NCBI GenBank assembly: GCA_029256305.1 | Contig: JAQSYE010000011.1 | Span: forward strand, 1 to 48,836 | Length of the DNA stretch: 48,836 nucleotides | Reading direction: 5' to 3' | Origin: Lacrimispora sp. | GTDB taxonomy: Bacteria; Bacillota; Clostridia; Lachnospirales; Lachnospiraceae | Part shown: one piece after another, positions 26,183 to 33,488 of the stretch | How the letters are laid out: the number at the start of each line of letters is the position of its first letter | Numbering within the stretch: position 1 is the first letter of the stretch | Translations under genes and position numbers: made by a program | The notes under the pieces: generated by a model | What the model saw: only the letters and a program-made list of their open reading frames with translations | Told to the model about the DNA's origin: nothing | The model's database searches: none

Positions 26183-26836
26183 TTATTCTCCAAAAACAGC
26201 TTTATAGTCTGCAACAAATTTATCAATTCCCTGATCGGTCAGCGGATGGCGGATCATCTGTGCCAGTACGCTGTAGGGAACCGTAGCAATATCAGCACCT
26301 GCCTTTGCACAATCAATTACATGAATGGGGTTACGGATACTGGCTGCAATGATCTCCGTCTCAATTCCGTGCTGAGTGAAAATTTCCATAATGTCACGGA
26401 TTAAATCAATCCCGGGCATGGAAATATCATCCAAACGGCCTAAGAACGGTGATACATAGGTCGCTCCCGCACGCGCTGCAAGCAAAGCCTGAGCCGCTGA
26501 AAATACAAGAGTTACATTTGTTTTGATTCCCTCTGCGTTTAAAACCTTTACTGCCTTTAATCCCTCTGCTGTCATGGGGATTTTTACTACCATGTTGGGG
26601 TGAATGGCTGCAATCTCCCTTCCCTCGATGATCATGTTGTCCGCATCCACTGTGGTTGCTTTTACTTCACCGCTTATGGGACCATCTACAATGGAAGCAA
26701 TCTCTTTAATTACTTCAGAAAAAACTCTTCCTTCTTTTGCAATCAGGGATGGGTTCGTCGTTACTCCGCAGATGATTCCCATATCATTTGCCGTTTTTAC
26801 ATCTTCCGTATTTGCCGTATCAACAAAAAATCTCAT
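26183..26836 (-). CDS. TalC/FSA-family transaldolase
   Basis: A 217-residue class I aldolase of the small TalC / fructose-6-phosphate aldolase family. The Schiff-base lysine is Lys85 in [12 protein letters not shown]. Two positions that separate transaldolase from fructose-6-phosphate aldolase favour transaldolase: Glu57 (aligning with FSA Gln59) and Phe131 (aligning with FSA Tyr131, TalB Phe178); Ser129 also matches TalB. The enzyme would move a dihydroxyacetone unit between sugar phosphates. It is the last gene of the operon that starts with the ribose-type importer and includes a split transketolase, so it closes a non-oxidative pentose-phosphate-like set. Confidence 0.88.
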   Translation of the reverse strand: MRFFVDTANTEDVKTANDMGIICGVTTNPSLIAKEGRVFSEVIKEIASIVDGPISGEVKATTVDADNMIIEGREIAAIHPNMVVKIPMTAEGLKAVKVLNAEGIKTNVTLVFSAAQALLAARAGATYVSPFLGRLDDISMPGIDLIRDIMEIFTQHGIETEIIAASIRNPIHVIDCAKAGADIATVPYSVLAQMIRHPLTDQGIDKFVADYKAVFGE

Positions 26837-26871
26837 GACAATTCTCCTTATCGTTCCGGTCTTCTCATCTA

Positions 26872-27246
26872 TTAGTCAATTTTACAAAATTCAATTTTTT
26901 CTCCATTTGGACCTTCAAAAAGGAAGAAACGGTTATTTCTTGGAGCGAACATTTCATTGGATTCAATTCCGTTTGTGATCATATGGTGACCCTGTGCCCG
27001 AATTTCCTCATAGGCTTCGTCCAGATTTTCACAGGTCAGGGCAATGTGATCGATGCAGCCAGCCGGTTTTTGTTCCTGACGTCTGGGATAATATTCAATC
27101 ACACAGGTCTGACACTGAAGCATTCCTCTGACACCATGATCAACCAGTCTTATAAATCCCAGATTCTCATAGAAGGAAACGGTTAATTCTGGTTCATCTG
27201 TAGGAATTGCTACATGAGCAATTCCTGACGGTATATTCTTTAACAT
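26872..27246 (-). CDS. VOC (glyoxalase/bleomycin-resistance-like) family protein
   Basis: A 124-residue two-module vicinal-oxygen-chelate protein. Likely metal ligands are His11 (GIAHVAIP), Glu in CVIEYY, His in IDHIAL and Glu in KIEFC near the C-terminus. The start at 27246 is set by TAGGAG 7 nt upstream. VOC enzymes include glyoxalase I, isomerases, epimerases and dioxygenases. Its place inside a sugar operon suggests a step on the sugar, for example an epimerase/isomerase or detoxification of a reactive dicarbonyl, but the reaction is unknown. Confidence 0.8.
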   Translation of the reverse strand: MLKNIPSGIAHVAIPTDEPELTVSFYENLGFIRLVDHGVRGMLQCQTCVIEYYPRRQEQKPAGCIDHIALTCENLDEAYEEIRAQGHHMITNGIESNEMFAPRNNRFFLFEGPNGEKIEFCKID

Positions 27247-27256
27247 CTCACAGCTC

Positions 27257-27895
27257 CTATACAAGCAGACTTTTTATGTATTCAAGAATTGATGCATCCT
27301 TACAATTTGCAAAAAACAGTTCTTTAAACTTTTCACCGCCCAAAGCACCCTTTACCAGTTCCTGGTCAAGTCCCTTTAAGCAGGTAATAAGATCTTTTAA
27401 ATTATTTTCTCTCACTCCGTCTAAAATCTTTTTGTTGCGCTGTTCCGGAACTGCCCGTTCTCTTGGATAGCCCTGGCCGCTTTCTTCTGAAAACAGTTTT
27501 TCAAAGGCGTATTCCAAATTCAGCTCCGCACCCCAGCCAAAGCCCTTTGCAAATGGCATGGCGATGGCATTTCCATCATTGATCTGGGCAAACATGTAGC
27601 CGTCGCTTGGATCCGTTACCAGACCGCAGATCACACCTGGAAAACTGTTTAACGCCAACATGGCTCCCTGTCCGGTTCCGCAGCCGGTCACTACATAGTC
27701 CGCCGCCTTGGAATTTAAAAGGATTGCTGCGAGGATTCCATTTTGCACATAGGTAAGGGAGCAGCCATCCTCTGATGAATACATACCGTAATTATCCACT
27801 TCGTAGCCCTTTGTGTCTGCCACTTTCTTTAAACTGGCGTAAATTAGTCCATTTTTTCCAGCCTGACTGTTCTCGTTAATCAATGCAATTCTCAT
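27257..27895 (-). CDS. RpiB/LacAB-family sugar isomerase with C-terminal extension
   Basis: A 212-residue protein; the first ~150 residues match RpiB/LacA/LacB isomerases (MRIALINENSQAGKN; VTGCGTGQGAMLALNSFPGV, containing the active-site cysteine and anion-binding GTGxG; then DGNAIAMPF). It is about 60 residues longer than RpiB, with a helical tail of its own. The family interconverts aldose and ketose phosphates (ribose-5-P/ribulose-5-P, galactose-6-P/tagatose-6-P, tetrose phosphates). The substrate here is open. Its start overlaps the transketolase C subunit stop by 4 nt (ATGA). Confidence 0.8.
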   Translation of the reverse strand: MRIALINENSQAGKNGLIYASLKKVADTKGYEVDNYGMYSSEDGCSLTYVQNGILAAILLNSKAADYVVTGCGTGQGAMLALNSFPGVICGLVTDPSDGYMFAQINDGNAIAMPFAKGFGWGAELNLEYAFEKLFSEESGQGYPRERAVPEQRNKKILDGVRENNLKDLITCLKGLDQELVKGALGGEKFKELFFANCKDASILEYIKSLLV

Positions 27896-28827
27896 CTGTT
27901 TAATACTCCTTTTATCTGATTATATACCTGTTTTTCACTAAGTCCGTACTCTTCCAGCAAATCCTCCGGCTTCCCGGACTGTCCGAAGCGGTCTTCCACT
28001 CCGATCTTTTTAAAGGACACATTACACTTATTATTTAACAGAACTTCTCCTACTGCATCTCCCAGTCCGCCAATGGTGCTGTGTTCTTCTACTGTGATGA
28101 CATGATTACATCCGGAAACATATTTTAAAATGCACTCTTTATCAATTGGTTTGATGGTATGCATGTTTATTACCGTAATACTGATTCCTTCTGATTCCAG
28201 TCGTTTTGCACTTTCCAAAACAGTAGCCACCATAATTCCACATGCAAAAACAACCGCTTCTTTTCCTTCTTTTAAAACATTTGCCTTACCGATTTCAAAT
28301 GGCATATCCTCTTCAAATACAGGGCTTGGAAGTCTTGCCAGTCTTAAGTAAGCCGGGCCTTTCATTTCTGCCACTGCTTTTACAGCACGATGAGTCTCAT
28401 TGGCATCACAGGGAACCACTACAGTCATTCCAGGAATTACCCGCATCAAAGCCATATCTTCAATTGCCTGATGACTTCCGCCGTCTTCTCCCAGTGTGAT
28501 TCCAGAATGAGTCATGCCAAGCTTTACGTTAAAATTGGGATAAGCGACTCCATTACGAACCTGTTCATAAGCACGTCCTGCACCAAATATGGCAAATGTA
28601 CTGCAAAATGGAATATAACCCATGGTAGACAATCCTGCACTCATATCAACCATATTTGCTTCAGCAATTCCCGCATTGAAAAACCGCTCCGGAAATTTTG
28701 ATCCAAAGGTTGCTGTCATGGTTGCATGAGCTAAATCCGCATCAAGCACAACCACCTTCTCATTTTCTTCTCCAAGATTGGCAAGGGCTTCTCCGTATGC
28801 CACTCTGATTGCTTTTAACTCACTCAT
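27892..28827 (-). CDS. Transketolase, C-terminal subunit
   Basis: A 311-residue protein corresponding to the pyrimidine-binding and C-terminal domains of transketolase. It includes the glutamate-containing GIAEANMVDMSAGL, MTHSGITLGEDGGSHQAIEDMALMR and a C-terminal domain with HVITVEEHSTIGGLGDAV. It must pair with the N-terminal subunit encoded 2 nt upstream to bind thiamine diphosphate. Two-gene transketolases are usual in Clostridia and archaea. The pair transfers two-carbon ketol units between sugar phosphates; specialised forms act on unusual sugars such as apulose 4-phosphate or sulfofructose. Confidence 0.93.
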   Translation of the reverse strand: MSELKAIRVAYGEALANLGEENEKVVVLDADLAHATMTATFGSKFPERFFNAGIAEANMVDMSAGLSTMGYIPFCSTFAIFGAGRAYEQVRNGVAYPNFNVKLGMTHSGITLGEDGGSHQAIEDMALMRVIPGMTVVVPCDANETHRAVKAVAEMKGPAYLRLARLPSPVFEEDMPFEIGKANVLKEGKEAVVFACGIMVATVLESAKRLESEGISITVINMHTIKPIDKECILKYVSGCNHVITVEEHSTIGGLGDAVGEVLLNNKCNVSFKKIGVEDRFGQSGKPEDLLEEYGLSEKQVYNQIKGVLNR

Positions 28828-28829
28828 GT

Positions 28830-29645
28830 CTAACCCTCCAGTTCCTTTAATGCCTGTTGTCTCTCTTCTTCGTTAGGTGCTTTCCCATGCCAGCCTACCT
28901 GATTCTCCATAAAGGAAACACCTTTTCCTTTTACTGTATGGGCCAGAATGCATTTTGGTTTTCCTTCCATCGTACTGATGGAATAAGCTGCCAGTACCTC
29001 TTCTAAATTATTTCCATCAGGAAGCTCCATTACCTGAAAACCGAATGCCTTGAATTTAGAGGATAAATCTCCTAAAGACATAACCTGGTCATTGGCTCCG
29101 TCAATCTGTAGTCCATTGTTATCAATCATAATGGTCAGATTGTCTAGATGATAGTTGGCAGCAGCCATGCATGCCTCCCATACCTGTCCTTCCTGCAATT
29201 CACCGTCACCTAAAAGAGCGTAAACCATAATATCCTTTTTCTGAGCCTTTGCACCTAGAGCCATACCTACAGCAATGGAAATCCCCTGTCCCAGGGAACC
29301 GGTTGAGGCATCAATACCAGGCACTTTTTTTGCATCAGGATGGCCCTGAAGAATGCTGTGAAGCTGGCGGAAGTTTTTAAACTCTGCCTTATCAAAAAAT
29401 CCCATCTCTCCAAGTACTGCGTAATAACAGGGTGCGGCATGGCCCTTGCTCAGCACAAACCGGTCACGGTCTTCCATATCCGGATTCATTGGATCCACTT
29501 TCATCTGTGTATAAAAGAGCCCTGTCATCAGTTCCACTGCCGATAAGGAGCCTCCCGGATGACCACTGGCTGCATCGGCAGTCATGTTAATAATATCCTT
29601 GCGGATTTCCCTGCATATCTTCTTTAATTCTTCTATGTCCATCAT
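28830..29645 (-). CDS. Transketolase, N-terminal subunit
   Basis: A 271-residue thiamine-diphosphate-binding subunit. Motifs: ASGHPGGSLSAVELMTGLFY, SKGHAAPCYYAVL, and the TPP/Mg site LGDGELQEGQVWEA...NLTIMIDNNGLQ. The length matches the N-half of split transketolases. ATG at 29645 (or the adjacent one at 29642) follows an AAGGA site. It lies 33 nt after the permease gene rbsC. Confidence 0.94.
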   Translation of the reverse strand: MMDIEELKKICREIRKDIINMTADAASGHPGGSLSAVELMTGLFYTQMKVDPMNPDMEDRDRFVLSKGHAAPCYYAVLGEMGFFDKAEFKNFRQLHSILQGHPDAKKVPGIDASTGSLGQGISIAVGMALGAKAQKKDIMVYALLGDGELQEGQVWEACMAAANYHLDNLTIMIDNNGLQIDGANDQVMSLGDLSSKFKAFGFQVMELPDGNNLEEVLAAYSISTMEGKPKCILAHTVKGKGVSFMENQVGWHGKAPNEEERQQALKELEG

Positions 29646-29678
29646 GTCCTTATGCCTCCGTCTTTTCTATGTAAATTT

Positions 29679-30686
29679 TTATTTTCTCATAGAACTTCTC
29701 TTCTTTAAATAATCCACATATACTGCACCCAGAATTACAAAGCCTTTTACCACGAACTGCCAGTAGCTGTTGATTTTAAGAAGGTTCATTCCATTATTTA
29801 AAACGCCAATGATGAGAACACCAATTACGGTTCCCCCTAACGTACCGATACCTCCGTTAAAACTGGTTCCTCCTAAAACAGAAGCTGCGATTGCATCACG
29901 TTCAAATCCCTCACCCACGGACGGCTGACCGGAATAGAGTCTTGCTGCCAGAACCACCCCGGCAAGCGCTGCCATAATTGCGCTTATTACATAGACTCTC
30001 ACCTGAATCCATTTGGTGTTCACACCGGCGTATTTGGCTGCCTCTTTGTTGCCTCCTGTTGCATAAACATGGCGTCCAAAGGAGGTGCGATTCATAATAA
30101 AATACAGAATCACAAAGGCTACTCCTACAAAGATCACAGGTATGGGCACTCCCAGAAAGCTTCCCACTCCCATATTGTTAAATGCTTCGTTATTGGACTG
30201 TGCGGGCTGCCCACCAGTTAAAATATAGCTGACACCACGAACTATAATCTGCATGGACAGTGTCACAATAAAGGGAGGCAGTGTGGTGTGGGATATTACA
30301 AATCCGTTCATAAATCCAATTACTGCTCCGAATAACAGGGGAACCATAAATACTGCAATAAGCGGCAGTCCGCCATTTCCGCATCGTACAGCAATTACTC
30401 CAGCCGCTGCCACAACAGAACCCACAGATAAATCGATTCCTCCGCATATTAACACGCATGTAATACCAAAAGCGATAAAGCAGTTGACACACACCTGTCG
30501 TAAAACACTGAATAAATTATTTTTTACAAGAAATGTATCGGTCGTGATTGATAATAAGACACATAAGAAAACCAGGGCGATCATGGCTGCCATATTCCGT
30601 TTCAGCCAGATCAGTAAGGGATTGGTGTTCCAGAGGCCCGGTGCTTTTAACTGCTCTGTCTCTGATTGATTCTTCTTGCTTAGCAT
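29679..30686 (-). CDS. Ribose-type (CUT2) ABC transporter permease
   Basis: A 335-residue membrane protein of the RbsC family, 8-10 helices, with characteristic GGIDLSVGSVVAAAGV, FVVTLSMQ-like PPFIVTLSMQIIVRG and DAIAASVLGGTSFNGGIGT. The start at 30686 overlaps the ATPase stop by 7 nt; the longer frame to 30773 simply overlaps the ATPase gene. It is the membrane channel for the sugar bound by the neighbouring binding protein. Confidence 0.93.
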   Translation of the reverse strand: MLSKKNQSETEQLKAPGLWNTNPLLIWLKRNMAAMIALVFLCVLLSITTDTFLVKNNLFSVLRQVCVNCFIAFGITCVLICGGIDLSVGSVVAAAGVIAVRCGNGGLPLIAVFMVPLLFGAVIGFMNGFVISHTTLPPFIVTLSMQIIVRGVSYILTGGQPAQSNNEAFNNMGVGSFLGVPIPVIFVGVAFVILYFIMNRTSFGRHVYATGGNKEAAKYAGVNTKWIQVRVYVISAIMAALAGVVLAARLYSGQPSVGEGFERDAIAASVLGGTSFNGGIGTLGGTVIGVLIIGVLNNGMNLLKINSYWQFVVKGFVILGAVYVDYLKKRSSMRK

Positions 30687-32185
30687 GTTGTATGTTCTCC
30701 TCCCACTGCATATGACATGATCATTTCCTGCGAGCTTTCCGTTACCGTCTGATCGATGATTCCCGCCAGACATCCTTCCCTCATAACAGCGATCCGGCTG
30801 GAATTGTTGATGATTTCAGGAAGTTCTGAAGAAATCATAATGATGGAAACCCCTTCTTCCGCCAGGGTATGCATCAGTTTATAAATCTCAGCCTTTGCTC
30901 CCACATCAATTCCCCTTGTTGGCTCGTCCAGTATCAGGACCTTGGGCTTTGCGGCCAGCCACTTTGATATGACGATCTTTTGCTGGTTTCCGCCGGATAA
31001 TTCTCCCGCAGTCTGTTCTGTGGAAGCCATCTTAATAGAAAGCTTCTGCTTAAACTCATCAACGATACTCTTCTCTTTCTTCTTATACACCTGTAACCGC
31101 TGTATATATTCAGAAAGCACCTGAAAAGTCAGGTTAGTTGCAATGCTGTGCCCCAGAAAAAGACCCTGCTCCTTACGTTCTTCCGGCACAAGGGCAATGC
31201 CTGCCAAAATGGCATCCTTCGGTTTTTTAATCGTAAGCTGTTTTCCCTCCAGCCAGACTTCTCCTGACTGTATGCTGTCTATTCCGAATATTGCCAGTGC
31301 AAGCTCTGTACGCCCAGCTCCCACCAATCCGGAAAATCCAAGTATTTCCCCTTTTTTCAATGTAAAGCTGATATCAAAAACTTTATCGGTTGTTAAATGT
31401 TTTACCTCCAGGATTACATCGCCCCCAATGACGCGCTCATTCCCGTACATATTGTTAAACTCGCGTCCAACCATCATGCTGATCAGTTCATTTTCTGTTG
31501 TTTCACTGGTCTGCCTGGTTCCGATGAATTTACCGTCCCGGAGCACAGTAACGGAATCGCATACCTTAAAGGTTTCTTCCATACGGTGTGATATGTAAAT
31601 CATGGCAACTCCGGCTTTTTTCAAACGGTCAATCTGGGAAAACAGATTATCCGTCTCACTTTTCGATAAGGAAGCAGTTGGTTCATCAAGAATTAAAATT
31701 TTCGCCCCTTCGCTGACTGCTCTCGCAATCTCGATCATCTGCTGCTGGGCTACAGACAAGCCGCGGATCAGCATTCCGGAATCCAGTTGAAGTCCCAAAG
31801 CATCGAGAGCTTTTTGGGCCTCCTTTTTCATTCTCCGGTAATCCACCATTTTCAAATGATTCTTCGGTTCCCTTCCAAGAAAAATATTTTCTGCAATGGT
31901 CATCTCCGGAATATTAGTGATTTCCTGATGAATAAAACTGACTCCGAAGGTTCTGGCATCCTCTACATTTCTGATGGAAACCTCTTTTTGGTCCATAAAA
32001 ATCGTGCCGGAATCTGCACTGATAATGCCGCCTAAAATTTTCATCAGAGTTGACTTTCCTGCACCATTCTCTCCCATAAGAGCCCGGACTTCTCCGGGCT
32101 TTATGGAAATACTGACTCCGTCAAGCACAACATTGCGGCCAAATGCTTTTCCTACTCCTGTTCTGCATTCATCGCTTCGGGTCAA
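30680..32185 (-). CDS. Ribose-type (CUT2) ABC transporter double ATPase
   Basis: A 501-residue RbsA-type protein with two ATPase halves: GENGAGKST, signature LSVAQQQMIEIARA and LDEPTASLS in the first; the degenerate GLVGAGRTELAL, LSGGNQQKIVISKW and LDEPTRGIDV in the second. The only start giving a normal-length N-terminus is TTG at 32185, with no good ribosome site and only 12 nt after the binding-protein stop; ATGs nearby are out of frame. The N-terminal strand is also atypical (ECRTGVGKAFG where LExRxIxKxFG is usual). Inefficient or coupled initiation, or a sequence error at the start, is possible. Confidence 0.88.
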   Translation of the reverse strand: MTRSDECRTGVGKAFGRNVVLDGVSISIKPGEVRALMGENGAGKSTLMKILGGIISADSGTIFMDQKEVSIRNVEDARTFGVSFIHQEITNIPEMTIAENIFLGREPKNHLKMVDYRRMKKEAQKALDALGLQLDSGMLIRGLSVAQQQMIEIARAVSEGAKILILDEPTASLSKSETDNLFSQIDRLKKAGVAMIYISHRMEETFKVCDSVTVLRDGKFIGTRQTSETTENELISMMVGREFNNMYGNERVIGGDVILEVKHLTTDKVFDISFTLKKGEILGFSGLVGAGRTELALAIFGIDSIQSGEVWLEGKQLTIKKPKDAILAGIALVPEERKEQGLFLGHSIATNLTFQVLSEYIQRLQVYKKKEKSIVDEFKQKLSIKMASTEQTAGELSGGNQQKIVISKWLAAKPKVLILDEPTRGIDVGAKAEIYKLMHTLAEEGVSIIMISSELPEIINNSSRIAVMREGCLAGIIDQTVTESSQEMIMSYAVGGEHTTC

Positions 32186-32197
32186 AGTTTTTACGGA

Positions 32198-33190
32198 TTA
32201 CTTGCCAACGTTTTCTTCCGTAATAATAGACATGGGTACTACTACCTTCTCTTCGATTGTCATACCAGAAAGCAGTCTGTATGCGCTCTCAATACAGGTA
32301 GCTCCGATTCCGGCCGGATCCTGTGCGGCAGATGCCACCATCTCTCCTGAACGGATAAATCCTTTTCCTTCATCAGATCCATCAATGGAAACAACCTTCG
32401 TCTTATCCAGACGTCCCGCTTCTTTTAATGCTGCAATCGCTCCTCTTGCAGTGGGATCATTGATTGTGAATACACCGTCAATAACCGGATTAGCGTTGAT
32501 AAAATCAACCATAATCGGCTGAGAATAATCGGACTTTGGCTTCTCTACGTCCTTTGTCTGAATGATTTCAATTCCCGGATAATTTTTCATTTCTTCTTCG
32601 AAGCCAGACTGGCGGTTATAACAAACTTCTGTTGTACTGTATGTAATTTCAACTACTTTGCCTTTTCCATCTAACGCCTTAGCCAGTGCCTGTGCACAAA
32701 GCTTTCCTGCTTCAATATTATCAGAAACAACGGTACACTGAACCAGTTCCGGATTCTTTACCGCGGTATTAAATGCAATTACCGGAATTCCTGCTTCCTT
32801 ACAGGCTTCCAGTGTCGCTCTTACGCCTTCGGAGTTAATCGCTGAAATACAGATCACATCACACCCCTGATTGATCATATCCATAACATCATTCATCTGC
32901 TTGTTCTGATCCCCGCCTGCATCCTGTATGATGAGTTCATCTTCTGGATTCTGAAGTGATTTTTGCATTGCCTCTTTAATCTGAATGAAGAAAACATTGG
33001 TTAAATCCGGTGCAGAAACTCCGATTTTAACAGGCTTTTGCTTTGCCTCTGTCCCCTTTGCTTCGGAAGACACAGCCGCAGTTGTCTGCGCCTCACTTTG
33101 TGACGGGGCTGAATTGTTTGCAGTTGAACTGCAGGCAGCCAAAGAAATTACCATCATAGCTGATAATACAATTCCAATAACTTTTTTCAT
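32198..33190 (-). CDS. Ribose-type (CUT2) sugar-binding lipoprotein
   Basis: A 330-residue periplasmic-binding-protein-like I (RbsB) protein. Lipoprotein signal with SLAAC (Cys20), a Ser/Thr/Ala-rich linker, then the binding domain (KIGVSAPDLTNVFFIQIKEAMQKS; QGCDVICISAIN; VVSIDGSDEGKGFIRSG). It is the first gene of the operon that runs to the transaldolase at 26183. The bound sugar is not known; CUT2 binding proteins take monosaccharides such as pentoses, apiose, tetritols or autoinducer-like sugars. Confidence 0.92.
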   Translation of the reverse strand: MKKVIGIVLSAMMVISLAACSSTANNSAPSQSEAQTTAAVSSEAKGTEAKQKPVKIGVSAPDLTNVFFIQIKEAMQKSLQNPEDELIIQDAGGDQNKQMNDVMDMINQGCDVICISAINSEGVRATLEACKEAGIPVIAFNTAVKNPELVQCTVVSDNIEAGKLCAQALAKALDGKGKVVEITYSTTEVCYNRQSGFEEEMKNYPGIEIIQTKDVEKPKSDYSQPIMVDFINANPVIDGVFTINDPTARGAIAALKEAGRLDKTKVVSIDGSDEGKGFIRSGEMVASAAQDPAGIGATCIESAYRLLSGMTIEEKVVVPMSIITEENVGK

Positions 33191-33299
33191 AATAATCCAC
33201 CTCTCAACACGTTTAATTGTTAAATTTCATACTTTTTTAGGTACATTTGTTAAAAACATTGTATGATATCATTCTTATAAGCTTCCCGGGCTTGCTTTT

Positions 33300-33319
33300 A
33301 TTGTATGCTGTCATACAAT
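33300..33319. promoter_or_regulatory. Palindromic operator ATTGTATG-CTGT-CATACAAT
   Basis: A perfect 8-bp inverted repeat with a 4-nt spacer, placed at about +5 to +24 of the promoter of the ribose-type operon, where a repressor would block transcription. The 15 nt at 33305-33319 recur identically at 36996-37010 before the GntR gene. Another ATTGTATG half-site is at 33258-33265, 42 bp away. GntR/FadR proteins bind short palindromes of this form. Confidence 0.75.
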
Positions 33320-33330
33320 ATCGTAAGATC

Positions 33331-33359
33331 ATAATACAACTTTGCTCTAAATTTGTCAA
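33331..33359 (-). promoter_or_regulatory. Sigma-A promoter of the ribose-type/transketolase operon
   Basis: On the minus strand TTGACA (33354-33359), 17-nt spacer, TATTAT (33331-33336). It lies about 140 nt upstream of the binding-protein start, immediately upstream of the palindromic operator. Confidence 0.8.
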
Positions 33360-33388
33360 CATTATTTTTAAAATTATACAAAACACAC

Positions 33389-33418
33389 AAAATGTAGTCA
33401 TACACCATACTACATTTT
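33389..33418. repeat. Inverted repeat AAAATGTAGT-N10-ACTACATTTT
   Basis: A perfect 10-bp inverted repeat upstream of the -35 of the ribose-type operon and before the secDF terminator. It may be a second regulator site or a hairpin; the loop contains CATAC, which also occurs in the operator arms. Confidence 0.45.
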
Positions 33419-33431
33419 TGTCTTACAACTC

Positions 33432-33475
33432 AAAAAAAAGGCCAGGGAGTCAATTTAACTGACTCCCTGGCCTTT
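33432..33475 (-). terminator. Terminator of secDF
   Basis: A perfect 15-bp stem (AAAGGCCAGGGAGTC / GACTCCCTGGCCTTT) with a 9-nt loop, followed on the minus strand by a run of eight T. It lies 13 nt after the secDF stop. Confidence 0.93.
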
Positions 33476-33488
33476 GCCCGATATCTTA

